From positions 6,287,742 through 6,351,741 of the forward strand of contig CAMGYJ010000008.1 of NCBI GenBank assembly GCA_946122785.1: DNA of 64,000 nt, given 5' to 3'. The first letter of the stretch is position 1. Every line of letters begins with the position of its first letter. The stretch comes from Linum tenue (lineage: Eukaryota; Streptophyta; Magnoliopsida; Malpighiales; Linaceae). Below the pieces are notes generated by a model. It was not told where the DNA came from. It worked only from the letters and a program-made list of their open reading frames with translations, and did not search any database. A program made the translations under genes and the position numbers. Below, piece after piece: positions 1-11,899 of the stretch.

Positions 1-256
1 CTAAAGCTAAACTGAGAAATACAAAAGAAAAAGACAGACTTGGGCCTAGGCCCTAGAGTGAATTCCAAAACCCGCCCCGCAATTATCAAACGTATCCGGG
101 AGTGAATTCCAAAATCACATTTATTTCTATTATTAAGGCCCCTCGATTATTCCGCTGTGTGTGTGTCCGTCCATCCGTCCATCAGTCAGTCGACGCTAGC
201 TTCAAGTGTTGTGTTTGGCTGCTCCGATCCATAATATGAATACTCCATCCATATGC

Positions 257-1918
257 CTATAAAATTTTCAATACCCTGCTGGTTTCCCTCTTGCTGTTGT
301 TCTTCTTCACCAAAACTAGGTAGAGTGGGTCGTGAGAGCTAAGCTGAAACAGCTGTGTTGCAATGAAGGCAGCAATACTGCATGCGAAGAGAAACAGATG
401 AGGATTGGAATCTAATTAATATATATGATCATGTCAGATTGTTTCAACGGTGGGCTGGGCGGTTATGACTTATGAAGGAGAAATTTACGTACCCGCCAGG
501 AAGTATCAGAACAGCTATCCACAAGGAAGCGCTTAGCCAACTTGTTTCCTTGTAGGCAACCCACACCTGCATGGATTACAATTCAGTTGGAGAAACATGC
601 ATGCATGCATGCATGCATCAGGCAAGGCTACATATAGTAGTAACACTAACAGGAACTTGAAAATTCATTTGGTCCTAATTTTACGTACCGAAAGAGCGAT
701 GAAGTTAGCACACATGTCGATCAGGTTGGCAGCCATCGCCCTGTACATACGTACGCGAGAGACATACATTCATTAATTAATTAATTCACGTACTCTATCG
801 TTAAGGTAGAGGACTAGCTAAGCTTGGAAGCTAGCTTACGGAGTCAAGATCTCTTTGCGGAAAGGAGAGCCTTGAATCACGACAGAGCAAATCAGGGTTG
901 CTATCATCACACCAACCAAACTGGTGAAAACAATGCGTGCAGTGACGACTAACATCGGAGAGCGCTGCTGCTTCCCCTTTTGAACCTCGACGCTCCTGAA
1001 ATTAAAGGAATAGTCGATACTTAGGTAACTCGATCGACTGATCGATCGATCAAGCGACCTGAAGGATGTACGTACGTACGTACGTATTCGAAAAAATTAA
1101 CGTGCAATAAGATTGATCCATACTTGTGTTCGGGTCGCAATAGGGCGTGGTAGATAGGGTCGTCTGCAGCTTCTTGGGGTGACAACTTGAGAAACTGAAC
1201 AAAGGTAAAGGAACCAGCCCCCATGCTGCATACATATACGTACATGTAGAGGAACGATATGATGAACATGCATGGAGATCGATCGATCGATCGATCGAGA
1301 AACAACAATTACTTAATTAATTAAGGACTTCAATAACCCAAAGTCATTAATACTAATTATAACTTAAATCAATTAATTAGTACAGCACCTAGCTAGGTTA
1401 GGTAGGTAGGTGAATGAATTAATTACCTGCCAGTGCATATCAACAGAAGTATCCAAACCGGCACCAACAGCAAGTTGGATTCCTTGTACAAAACCCAGAG
1501 CTGAAAAGGAAAGAGAGAGAGCTCAGTAAGGCTACTATTAGGTTAGCTAGCAATTACCGCCAAGGGGAATTAAGCATGAATCTAATTCTTACCGCCAAGG
1601 GGAAAACGTAAATGTAGAAATCAACAAAAAAGCCAGCCATCCATCTGCATTTTTAATTCATTTGCAAACCCACGCCATTAAATCAGTTTAGCTACAGAAT
1701 TAATGGAAGAGAATTCGATCGACGACAAGATATATATATATACATACATATTGCTTAAGTGAAGAGCGGATGGTGAGTAGAGTAGAGTAGAATAGTTACG
1801 GGGTAAAGAAATCCTGGACGGTGAGGCCATCGGTGTACATCACGTAGATCCACGCGCCCAGGACGAAGCAGACCATAGACGGGAAAAGAGTCCTTAAGCC
1901 GGCCGCCATGAGAGCCAT
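257..1918 (-). CDS. DUF1475 family membrane protein, left copy
   Basis: Eight exons splice into a 249-residue protein: 1918-1800, 1644-1593, 1500-1427, 1225-1124, 995-840, 740-689, 566-493 and 377-257. All junctions are GT-AG and keep frame. Visible family hallmarks are WIYVMYTDG, LWVLYKESN, FRKEILTP, MAANLID and VWVAYKETSW. The protein consists of two similar halves, each with a segment ending in (F/L)TP, a short xVDFY/NLID helix, an (A/S)xWVxYKE(S/T) segment and a FxQLS tail. Hydrophobic stretches suggest several membrane spans. I chose MALMAAG at 1918 rather than an upstream in-frame Met at 2041 because family members begin just before this helix. No biochemical function is known to me. 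Confidence 0.85.
596..1300. repeat. Self-complementary tetranucleotide tracts in DUF1475 introns
   Basis: Three short palindromic-unit microsatellites lie in introns: catg repeats at 596-618, acgt repeats at about 1067-1086, and gatc repeats at about 1277-1298. Identical tracts lie 18,001 bp downstream. Each unit is self-complementary, so the tracts could form cruciforms, and they normally change length quickly. Confidence 0.7.
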
Positions 1919-4247
1919 CGTATTCGTACGTAGAAATTCTGGCTGGATCGGAGATTGGATCTCTTGTCTTGTGGTGTCGCCATTAGATCGAGCGAGCAAA
2001 GCTTCTTTTAAATGGCGCGCGCGGGAGAGTCCAAAACCCAAAAAAGTCTACTTCTGCTACCCCGGCCAACCCAAAAAAGTCTACTTCTGCTACCCATTTC
2101 GTAGACTATAATTTCTAGCAGACAACTTGTTTTTCTAAACAAGGAATCTGATTCTGATCTGACAGCAATGATAATAATAATAATTATATTATACCACATG
2201 TAAGCTATGACAATTTCATAATACAAAACTCCTAACTTTGAGAATCTAGAACTTCACTACCCTGGGGTTTTAAAATATTATGATTATTATATGCAGTTTA
2301 AAAGTTTAGAGTTTAATGTTACTGCTTCATAAATACAACATGTGAGCTATAATTTCATAAATACCAAATTTCATTCTTTGTTCTAGACTTCTAGCTGCTT
2401 AATCTTCATTCATTCTACAAGTCCCGGAGACCGCCGGACACATTGGTTGTGTGTCGCCGTCGACATCCTGACATGTTTTCTACACGTCGCAAGCGAGAGT
2501 TCAATTTTTCAATTTATTTTCAAAAATTTATTATTATTCATTGCATTCTAAAAATTTTAAATTTTAAAATTAATTACTCTATTATTATGTACGATCCCTC
2601 GTGTTGTCTCTGTCAATTTGGATACGTACAGACCATCCCCTGCGGTCCACTTCCACCAGTTGATATTTGTCGTGCTGCAAATGTCAAGATGTACTCCTTA
2701 TCTTACTGTTCCGCTTTGGATGAGATTCTGAGGGGCCCTTCCCACCACTCGATGCAATTAGATTTGATATCGCGACATGTCCAGACAAAGGATGATACCG
2801 ACGATGAGTATCTAGACCGATATCTTGGACGTACCCACGCGAGGAATGTATGCACCAGTATTGCTGACCAACAAATACATCACTAGTCTAGTCATGGTTA
2901 CAAAAGAGCACACAATGAATGAGACTCTGCCCACTAAATTTCTTCATTTAATAAGTTAATATTGTTGTCTACTTCTGCCACCCCACCCAAAAAAGTCTAC
3001 TTATGCTACCCATCTCGTATGCATACAACTCGTTTGAAATACCACCATCATTCTTAATACTACTCTTCTAAATAGGGAACCTGACAGCAGTTCATAACCC
3101 AATGCAAATTGGAAACACAAAATTTTTAACTAATTTTTTTCCCCCGTGAACTCCTCTTTCTTTTCGAAATATTTAAAGAAATTCTCTATTTTGACTCTAG
3201 AATGGCACCAAATCGCTTTCACCATCTAAATATCGCCTCTCTCGAGTGTTTGGAATTAAAAAACCCAACGAATTGGAAATCAAAAGTCACGTTGTGACTT
3301 TCAAGTTTCATGGTGTGAGTTTTGCAAAACGCAGCCTATCAATTACTGACTTAAGGGATCCAACGCCACATCACAAAAAAGAAAGCAAATGCATCTCATG
3401 ATTATTTTATCCTACCACGCCACATTTTCCAAATCAAACCTCCTCCCTTCACTTATTTCATTAGTTTTTTTTTTTTGTTGTTCCGTTTCACACTCCCGAG
3501 TAATTAAACCAAACTAAAAAATTGATTCCCTAAACAGTCAGTTGCATGTGGTACTGCTCTATGTTCAGCCCACTCATCTTGACGAAAATGCAATACAAAA
3601 AAAATTGGGTGCATTTCTGATCCCAACTGAGTTATGACATGTGATAATTTCAAACTTATTTAATCCATATAATAGGAGAACAACATAATTCATATTTATT
3701 TCGGAGTATGCTAATATTATTTGTATGTTATATTGCACCAGTTTTTTTTTTTTTTTGTAATTGCATCTCATCATATGTACGGATTACGCATAAACATAAC
3801 GGACACAAAATTTATGTGACTTCCTCATTCGACATAAATTATTATAGTTCTCGATCAGAATCAATATTCTTATTAATTTGTGTTTTGTTAACCCGCCATA
3901 GCTTTATATGATGCAAACTATATATAGCTTAACTCGAATACTCGGACAAATGAGAAATTAACGGAACATCCTCAAAGTCAAATACACATATTAACATTAA
4001 CAAGTAACATCATACAATTACAAATAAGTAAACTTTTTGTATAATATTTATGCATGATTCTGATCGGTCAAAAGGAGGTGGCGGCAGCATATGTGGGCTG
4101 GCAACATAATTATATTGATTTATAATTGGTCAACGAGTTCCGGCTCCATATATTGTTAGGCTACAGCCACATGAAGATTATATAATGTATTAAACACTGT
4201 ATATGAAGATACATATAATTAAAAAAAAAATGAGAGGAGGGGAGTGG
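1919..4247. other. AT-rich intergenic DNA with a 930-bp direct-repeat pair and one unexplained ORF
   Basis: A unit reading aaaaaagtctacttctgcta occurs twice at about 2036-2096 and again, diverged, at about 2965-3015. The flanks (ctaaacaagg..ctgacag and ctaaatagg..ctgacag) also match, so roughly 110 bp is directly repeated. Between them, 2443-2886 (+) is open for 147 codons. Its QFGYVQTIP segment resembles plant mobile domain (PMD/MAIN-like) proteins, but no full domain is visible, so a degenerate transposon-derived fragment is the best guess. The remainder to 4247 shows only poly-A/T tracts. The same arrangement is repeated at 19920-22248. Confidence 0.45.
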
Positions 4248-4255
4248 TATAAATA
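4248..4255 (+). promoter_or_regulatory. TATA box of CYP71-type gene, left copy
   Basis: TATAAATA lies 105 bp before the start codon. Allowing about 30 bp to transcription start, the leader would be about 75 nt. An identical site is at 22249-22256. Confidence 0.6.
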
Positions 4256-4359
4256 AATGATGCTCCGAGCTAGCTATCCAGATCTCTATCCCATCATCAG
4301 TCATCACTTGCTAACTAGCTAGAATCAATCGAGATTGCAAGTAGCCCAACAACACTAGA

Positions 4360-6743
4360 ATGGAAGATCATAAGCTACTAGAAGTTGGTTGGTGGTGGTT
4401 GCAATCTGTTCCAAAGCATTGGTCCTTGGCCACCCCAACAACACTAGTGCTAGTAGTGATCATATTCACCACCTTCCTCCTCAAAAGTTCACCCAAAAAG
4501 AAGACCAAGTCTTCGCCGTCCGCACGGCCGCCCCCAGGCCCATGGAAGCTGCCGGTGATCGGAAACCTACACCAGATGGCGGTTGGGTCGCCGCTCACGC
4601 ATCACCGCCTCCGGGACCTGGCCAGGCAGTATGGCCCTCTCATGCAGCTCAAGCTGGGCGAACTCTCCGCCGTCGTCGTCTCCTCCCCAAAATGGGCCAA
4701 GCAGTTCATGCAAACCCACGATCTCAACTTCGCCACCAGGCCCTTCCTCCTCGCCGCCAGCATCATATTTTACGACGGCCGGGACATCGCCTTCGCCCCT
4801 CACGGCGACTACTGGAGGAAGATGAGGAAGGTTGTTTCCATGGAGTTGCTGGGTGCCAGGTACGTTCGTTATTGGATTGTTGTTGTTAAAAGATAGATCA
4901 TATAATACATCATAGACAGTAGCTGATGATAATATTACTCGGACTATCTGACCATGACTATAAATATTTATGATATTTTTCTATAATTCGTATCTTTTTG
5001 AAATATAGTGAAACTGATTTTGTCCTGCTCGTAAACTATTTAGCATATATCGTGTTAATGAACCACCTAAATCTGTGTGTCGTGTTTGCTTACTGCTTTC
5101 ATTTTCTTATTCTGCTGATCCTAATAGAAAACGAGCTTAAACGATAAACGAATAATCGAAGCAAATATAACACACGCGCGATGTACGTGGTATCCCCGAG
5201 ATTCGGGACTAGTCCACGGGGGAGTTGGCCTCTCCAAGCTTCAATCTTATTCCCAATAGAAAACGATGATCAGCTAGGTCATTTACATGGGAAATATATA
5301 GTGTCCATGCAAAACCCTAGCTCCCTAATGGCTCATGTCTCACACGTCCAACACCCATAATGGCACTAGCTAGGCCGAGTCCAGTAACAAGTAACAAAGG
5401 AAATAATACATATGTACAACTGGGCTGAACCCAGCGAATCCAATACGTCAACAGAAACAGTCGTGACATCAACTAACTTAATTGTTCCCATGCATGCACA
5501 AACACTACGTATACCCAGGCGCGTGAAGCTGTTTCGGCCTATCATGGAGCGAGAAGTGAAGAAGCTAGTCGAATCAATCTCAGCAGGCGGCACGGCGGCG
5601 CCGGTGAACATGAGTCGGATGTTCGTCTCGCTGGGGACAACGGTCACATCTTGCGTGGCCTTTGGGAAGGCGCGGAAAGACGACCACCAAGTGGAGCTGC
5701 TGTTGCCCTTGATAGACCAAATTATGGAGACGCTGGGAGGCTTCAGCCTGGTGGACCTCTTCCCTTCCAGTAAGCTCGTGGGCCTGCTCACGGGGGCCCA
5801 TTCCAGCCTCAGAAAGGTCCACGCAGCCGTCGATGTCATCCTCGAAGCCATAATCAGCGACCACGCCGCAAGAAGGTCCACATCATCATCAGCTACCAAT
5901 TCGAAGAAAGACGGCGACGGTGAGGATGTTGTGGACGTTCTCCTGAGTATCAAAGAGAACAACGACCTCGGAATCCCTTTCACCAACGAGGAGATCAAAG
6001 CTCTCATCCTCGTAAGTCTGCACGTGCACTTTTGTCACATACAATTCATTTTGAGATCCATTTACAAACAGTAACGCTTATGAGATTCAATTCATTACCT
6101 TATGCAGCAAATATTCCTCGGTGGGACTGACACGTGGACCGTGGCAGTGGAATGGGCCATGTCGGAGCTAATGAAGAACCCATGGGTTATGAAGAAAGCA
6201 CAAGAAGAGGTGCGCCAAGTGTTTAACTCCAAAGAAAAATTAGGAGCTGCAAATGATCAAGCGTGGATGGATCAACTGCCTTATCTACAGCTAGTTGTGA
6301 AAGAAACTTTCAGGCTGCATCCTCCCGGTCCCTTACTAGTTCCAAGGGAGAGTCGAGAAACGGTTGAGATCGATGGGTATCAAATACCGGCTACCACCAA
6401 GGTCATCATCAATGCATGGGCCATCGGTCGAGATCCCCAACACTGGACCGAGCCCGAAACTTTCCATCCGGAAAGGTTTCTCGATAGCTCCGTAGACTTC
6501 AAGGGGATGGATTTCCAGCTCATTCCGTTTGGAGCTGGACGAAGAGCGTGTCCGGGCATACACTATGGGATCTCCATCATCAATATCGTCCTCGCGAATT
6601 TGCTTTATCATTTCGACTGGGAGCTTCCTGATGGGATTACCCACCAGGACTTCGACATGTCCGAGAAATTTGGCGTGGAGGTGACAAGGAAGAACGACCT
6701 GCTCCTCGTTCCCGTTCCATATATACCCCACCACCCAGAATAA
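4360..6743 (+). CDS. CYP71-type cytochrome P450, left copy
   Basis: Three exons (4360-4859, 5519-6011, 6108-6743) give a 542-residue haem monooxygenase, probably anchored in the ER by the hydrophobic segment near residues 25-42. Visible motifs are the proline hinge [10 protein letters not shown], the C-helix WRKMRK, I-helix GGTDTW, K-helix KETFR, PERF, and the haem-ligand loop [10 protein letters not shown]. The product reads as a CYP71-clan enzyme, closest in feel to CYP71D and relatives; substrate cannot be told. Two features are unusual. The residue after the I-helix Asp-Thr is Trp where Thr or Ser is usual. There is also an extra first intron that contains LTR-like sequence; the second intron is at the position usual for the family. 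The N-terminus is about 30 residues longer than typical. Confidence 0.9.
5105..5451. mobile_element. LTR-like relic inside intron 1 of CYP71-type gene
   Basis: The intron contains acgtggtatcc, then gggactagtccacggg, matching the motif pair in the LTR of the complete copia element downstream. It ends in a similar way (gtcaaca, compare gctaaca). I see no internal region, primer-binding site or clear target duplication, so this is a solo LTR or fragment of a related family with only approximate ends. The same relic is at about 23106-23452. Confidence 0.55.
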
Positions 6744-7338
6744 TTAGTAGCTATCACGAATTAGCCTACCGATTATGATATTCCGCCTTGATTAACTTAC
6801 CTTTGCCTTCTCCGTGCGTCTACTTAATTTTCTGTCTTGTCTTTTGTTTTTCGTTTCCCCATATGAATAATTAAGTGAAGATCTATATGAATTGATTTCT
6901 TAATTGAATGGAATCTGCTCCTCTCTTGAGCAAGTACATGAAGTGAAGACTAGCTATCTGTATTTACATGTGCGTTTGCAATAAAGGAGAAGAAACAATC
7001 ACATGTAACTTTGATGTAAGTTGACAGTAGGGACGAAGAAATGAAGGATCGATATCATAAATGACATGCATCACATGATCCGCAGATGGTGGGATATTAA
7101 TATAGCTGGAGGATTGAATAGTAAGGGAGAGGAAGTAATGGGTTATCTAATATAATATGCTTAATCCATATGCTACAGTGGTTTATAAGTGTGCTTTTGT
7201 ATTCGGCATCTTTAATCTAACTAGTTCATGACAAATTAGTAATTTTAGATGGAATTAGTAACCACTAAAAATACACAATTTATATATAGATGAGCTTTTT
7301 TATTCGGCATATTTCGCGCGGTACCCGATCTGATAATA
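6744..7338. other. 3' flank of CYP71-type gene
   Basis: AT-rich sequence between the stop codon and the copia target site. AATAAA-like signals (cgtttgcaataaagg near 6977) could serve polyadenylation. Nothing else is recognisable. Repeated at 24745-25339. Confidence 0.5.
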
Positions 7339-7343
7339 CTGAC

Positions 7344-7638
7344 TGTTAGAAAATGAAATTGAAATACGAAAGACTCGGATTTACGTGGTATCCCTGAAAA
7401 GGTTCAGGACTAGTCCACGGGAGAGCCTCAAGACTCTCCTACTACTGATCGATATTACTTGGTGATCGGCTGCTGTACATAAGAGGAATATATATATGGC
7501 CAATACACCCTAGTTCCCTCGGCCATACTTCAAGAGAGGAAGAAAACCCTAGTACACTACGTAAACAAAGGGCCAACAATACAATGTGCACCCGCATGGG
7601 CCTGGACATGTGGCACACATGGGCTGGATCCGCTAACA
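7344..7638 (-). repeat. Copia 3' LTR of truncated copy (295 bp)
   Basis: Begins tgttag and ends gctaaca on the plus strand, and matches both LTRs of the complete copy. Confidence 0.92.
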
Positions 7639-9759
7639 GCCTCCCCCAAATTGATGCTGGGCCCGAAGCATCAATTTGCTACTGAGAAACCAATGCCGAC
7701 TCGTGGTAAAAGTCTTGGTAAGTAAATCCGCCACTTGATCTTCAGTAGGTATATGTCGGAGCTGAATGATGCCCGCACGAACCAAATCCCGAATATAATG
7801 AACGTGAACCTCAATGTGCTTCGTACGGTTGTGGAGAACCGGATTAACAGCAATCTGAATGGCACTGGTATTATCAACATGGAGAATCATCGGGGACGCA
7901 ACAGTGACACCAAGATCACCGAGAAGACGATGTAACCATTCTAACTCCGAACCAACATCAGACATGGCCCGATACTCAGCCTCCGTCAAAGATTTAGAAA
8001 CCCTGTCCTGCTTCTTACAACGCCAGGAAATGAAAGCATCACCAAACTGGACACACCAACCCGTCGTGGAACGACGGGTATCAATGCAGCCTGCATAGTC
8101 AGAATCAGAGTAAGCGCGTAAGCTCAAATCACCAGAGGCAGGAAGAAACAAACCGACATCACGAGTCCCCTGGAGATAACGCAGGATGCGATGCACAGCA
8201 GCAAGATGAGCAGTCCGCGGAGCAGCCATAAACTGGCTAACGACTTGCACAGCGTAGGCTATGTCGGGCCGAGTAGCAACTAGGTAGATTAGACTCCCGA
8301 CCATACTGCGGTAAACACGACCATCTCCTAAAGGTTCACCTGAATCCTTACCCAACTTCAGATTAAGCTCAATAGGAGTGCGGACCGGGATGCAGTCACC
8401 GAACCGATGATCTTCCAGTAGATCATTAATATACTTATGCTGGCTCAACAGAATGCCGCGATCAGAACGATGAACTTCAATGCCCAGGAAGTAAGAGAGA
8501 GAGCCCAGATCCTTCAGACTGAAAGAGGCACGAAGATTGGCCTTGAGTCGATCAATACCAATGAGATCATCCCCGGTAACAATCATATCGTCGACGTATA
8601 TCAATAGAACAACACGGCCACGAGACGAAGTCTGGGTGAACAGGGAAGGATCGTTCTGGCTCTGCTGAAAACCAAAACTGAGAATGGTGTGTTGAAACTT
8701 CTCAAACCAAGCCCGAGGGGCCTGTTTCAAGCCATAGAGAGACCGATGAAGTAGACACACCTGATCGGGGGAACCCTTAGGGTAACCAGGAGGAATCTCC
8801 ATATACACTACCTCCTTTAAGTCACCGTGGAGGAAAGCATTCTTAATGTCGAGCTGAAAGAGAGGCCAATTGCGAATAGCAGCAACAGCGAGCAAAGTAC
8901 GTACAGTCTGCATTTTCGCCACCGGGGCGAATGTCTCATCAAAATCCACGCCGTACTCCTGAGTGAAACCCTGAGCGACCACTCGGGCCTTATGACGCTC
9001 AAGACTACCATCCGGAAGAAACTTCAGGTTATAAATCCACCGACAACCAACAACCGGAACTTCAGGAGGAGGCCGATCCACTATTGACCATGTATGGTTT
9101 GCATCCAGCGCACCAAACTCGTCGGACATGGCCTTGTCCCAAAGAGGATCACCCTTGGCCTGGGAATAACGAGTGGGGATCCGAATGGAGTCAACTGCAT
9201 GTGCAAGGTAATCACCAAACCTTGCTGGAGGCTGCCCAAAGTTGGCTCGGTGGGATTGACGACGGACAGGTGGAGTCGGCGAAGCAGGAGGTGAGGCCGG
9301 GCCGGACGAGCCAGGGGAGAATGTAGCTGGGCTGGCGGGATCCGACGCAGTGGGAGATGCCGGCTGGTCAGGAGGAAGATCGGGAGGGAGGTCATCATCA
9401 TCCAGGTCGTCACCAAAGGAGGGAGGATGAGTCGAGGAGAACAGTTGAGAAACGGACTCGGACGAGGAAGAGGTATGAAACATCACACCTTCAAAGAAAA
9501 CGACATGGCAAGCTATTCTAACCCGACCAAGAGAGGGATCAAAACTGAGATATCCTTTGTGAATATCACTGTAACCAAGGAAGACACACCGAGCAGTTTT
9601 AGAAGACAATTTATGACGTTCACGACGGGGAAGAAGAACAAAACACAGACAACCAAACACACGAAGGCGTGAGTAAGGCGGATGGGAAGAATGAAGAGCA
9701 AAATACGGACTACGATTTTGAAGAATAGGAGTGATTTGGTAATTAATAAGACGAACAGC
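7344..9759 (-). mobile_element. Truncated Ty1/copia element, left copy
   Basis: The 3' LTR (7344-7638), polypurine tract, RNase H, reverse transcriptase and the end of integrase are present and identical to the complete element at 25345-30178. The CTGAC target sequence precedes the LTR at 7339-7343. Everything upstream in the element's own direction is missing beyond 9759: most of integrase, protease, Gag, primer-binding site and 5' LTR. Lacking its 5' LTR and Gag, it cannot transpose by itself. The break coincides with the duplication breakpoint. Confidence 0.92.
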
Positions 9760-9789
9760 GAGATGTGGATCAATCTCAATTAAAGTCAT
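7633..9789 (-). pseudogene. Truncated copia polyprotein with chimeric N-terminus
   Basis: The last roughly 708 residues equal the C-terminal half of the complete polyprotein: end of integrase, a reverse transcriptase with YVDD, and RNase H with the YSDSDYAG and SLTEAEYRAM signatures. The first ten residues come from unrelated DNA right of the breakpoint, which happens to keep the frame open and supply an ATG. No Gag, protease or complete integrase remains, so this is a dead fragment. Confidence 0.9.
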
Positions 9790-10851
9790 CAGGCCTTGTA
9801 AGAGGCAATTAGGTTTTGGTATTTGTGATGTTTGGGTTATTGAATTCGTATCAATTAGAAGTACCTACCAATGATTAAAATTGGGCATGAATCTATTCGT
9901 CTGTTAATTTTGCTTTGAAAAGTGAATAAAATTAAATTTTGTGACTCCAGAATGAGAAGGTGAGTAGTTGGAACTAATGGTGGAAATGGCAAGAACACTA
10001 CACAATCGGTTGTTTGTTATCTCAATAGCTTGACTGTGATGCAAAGAGGCACAAGTGTTTAACTGTCTCTTACTATTATCTTTTCAGTCAATGTTATACT
10101 TATTTTTTTTTTGGTTTTACAGGATGGGAAAACTCCACCGATTGGACCAGTTGTTATTTCGCCATATGGATTATTTCCGTCACTCTATCTTGAAGGTGAA
10201 GTCTTATTTCTTCCTGTGGAGCTTCTTACATAATTCTAAGTTCATTTTTGACAATACTGCACATGTTGTTCTTTTCCTTGTCCAAGTGATAAAATGTATG
10301 ATACTTAAGTGAAAATTTTCTCTGAACACTTGTTACATAGTTGGACTCTAAGGATTACTCCATTCATTGTGCAAAATATAAATCTTGAGATAACTTCTTC
10401 CTCTTTTAACCTTTTACCCTGCATGTTACTTCCAATCTAATCTAATAACTTGATGCCTACTTCTTTCTTTTATCATGAACCCATAGCATGTCTATTAAGC
10501 TAGTATATTGAACCTTTTTTTTAATCACAAGTAATGTCTCTCTTTCTTTGATATTTGTCAGCCACTTCTACAGTGGAACTTGTTGATATTAAGTTACCAT
10601 TGACACTCTTTCATGAAAATGCGAAGTTGATTTCCCTACAACTTCACTACTTATCGGTATGTGTACTGTGATCAAGAACTTAAAATTTATTAGCTTTACT
10701 TTCTGTCCTATTAATCCTCTGGTCTATATCTTATGAGCTTGGGCATTTGAAGGAAGAACTTTTGAACTCTGCTTTCCGCTTTCTGATTCCTGCTTACTGT
10801 CTTTAGTTTCATTGCTGCCTGACTCTTCTCTTTCAAAAGCTTATTGATCAG

Positions 10852-11185
10852 GTACCCCTGGACAGCTTAATAAGTACGAACAAGAAGTGACTAAATCGAG
10901 CGAGAAGGTAATGTAATGGGTTTAGCTTCTTTTTCTTGGTCCCATCTTTGGCATCAAAGACTACTGTCTACCAATATTTTGTTCTACATGGTTTTGGTCA
11001 GCTTGCATCTGTTGACTTTCTTATGATTCAAGTTAACTCTCCATTGGTTTGGAAACCCTGTCTTTGATATGATTGTGACTGGTTTGAGCAGTCAGGTTAA
11101 TAAGGTCACTTCTTAATCTGTACAGGTACAAAGACGTCTTGCCCAAAACCGTGAGGCTGCTCGTAAAAGTCGTCTACGTAAAAAG
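10852..11185 (+). pseudogene. TGA-type bZIP transcription factor exon fragments
   Basis: Two consecutive exon-like blocks, 10852-10907 and 11126-11185, join in frame. The second encodes VQRRLAQNREAARKSRLRKK, the DNA-binding basic region diagnostic of TGA/clade-D bZIP factors, and ends at a GT donor. The leucine zipper and DOG1-like domain that should follow are absent, so no functional factor can be made. It is probably a captured fragment. Two further exon-like blocks upstream (about 10122-10191 and 10562-10654) have splice-like borders, but I do not recognise their products. Confidence 0.75.
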
Positions 11186-11784
11186 GTAAAATGTGGATTG
11201 CATAATAGGCAATTAGTTTGTTTCATGTCATTTTGTTGCTTTTAAGTTTGAAAGGGTTGCACTAGTTTTTTTTGTCTTGTCTGTTCACGCATGTGTTCAG
11301 GATTGGTATGTTGACTCGCATAAATTATAGGTCAGGCACTCCTATCCGCATTTACCTATCCGCAGTAGCTAGATGAGTAATTTAATATACACTGCCTGTC
11401 CTGTACTAGTGGTTGCTATCTATCAAGAGTTGTTTCTTTACTCATGATTTCTATATAATCTATTGAGCCTGTCATTTGTTACCAACATCCAAGAATGCCT
11501 GAAAAACTAATGCGTGTTGCTCTTGGTATCTTCCGATCTTTCAATTTCCTTTTGCTTGTTTACTGTTGTTGGGGTGGATTTGGTAAGATTTATTTCCTCG
11601 TTGTTTTATATATAGTATTGAATCTGTCTTTGTTATCAACATCCACTAGTGCCTGAAAAGTTGATGCTTGTCGCTCTTGTTTTCATTTGTTCTTTCATTG
11701 TCTTTTCGGTTGCTGAATGTAAATCTGAGTTTTTGGTGTAGATTTGGTGCAGCTAACCTAAACCTTTTCCCATATTCATGCAAG

Positions 11785-11899
11785 GTTTATTGTTGGCTTC
11801 TTCTTTGGTGGCATTCCTTGGTACATTGGGGCATTTGTTCTACTATTCGCACAAGTGGACTCCAGAGAGAAACCTGGATATGTTGCGTATGTGATAGCT
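11785..11899 (+). pseudogene. Exon fragment of 60S ribosomal protein L18a-like membrane protein
   Basis: The frame reads FIVGFFFGGIPWYIGAF, later DSREKPGYVAYVIA, the conserved transmembrane end of plant L18a-like proteins, followed by a GT donor. Neither the N-terminal proline/tyrosine-rich part nor a terminal exon is recognisable nearby. It sits 600 bp after a bZIP exon in the same orientation, an order not expected of any single gene. It looks like a captured or translocated fragment. Confidence 0.7.

Larger units (their letters stand above)
1..9759. repeat. Left copy of an 18-kb-offset tandem duplication
   Basis: This segment recurs at 18002-27760 at a constant offset of 18,001 bp. I found no mismatch or indel in the lines compared, and every long reading frame translates identically in both copies. 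It holds a DUF1475 gene, a CYP71-type gene and the 3' half of a copia element. Similarity stops abruptly inside the copia element: the base after 9759 is g here and a in the other copy. The left limit is unknown because the window starts inside the repeat. Either a very recent duplication or an assembly artefact could explain it. Confidence 0.95.

Noticed and set aside
5366..6007. 213-codon open frame antisense to CYP71-type exon 2 (and its copy at 23367-24008)
   Set aside because: It mirrors the P450 exon, has no independent motif, and is explained by codon bias on the opposite strand.
6336..6734. 132-codon antisense frame over CYP71-type exon 3
   Set aside because: Shadow of the P450 frame; no start context or homology.
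9995..10005. CACTACACAAT as left terminus of the CACTA element
   Set aside because: Matches the right terminus at 10 of 11 bases but lacks subterminal repeats, and the flanking triplets (gaa and tag) do not match; kept only as a weak possibility.
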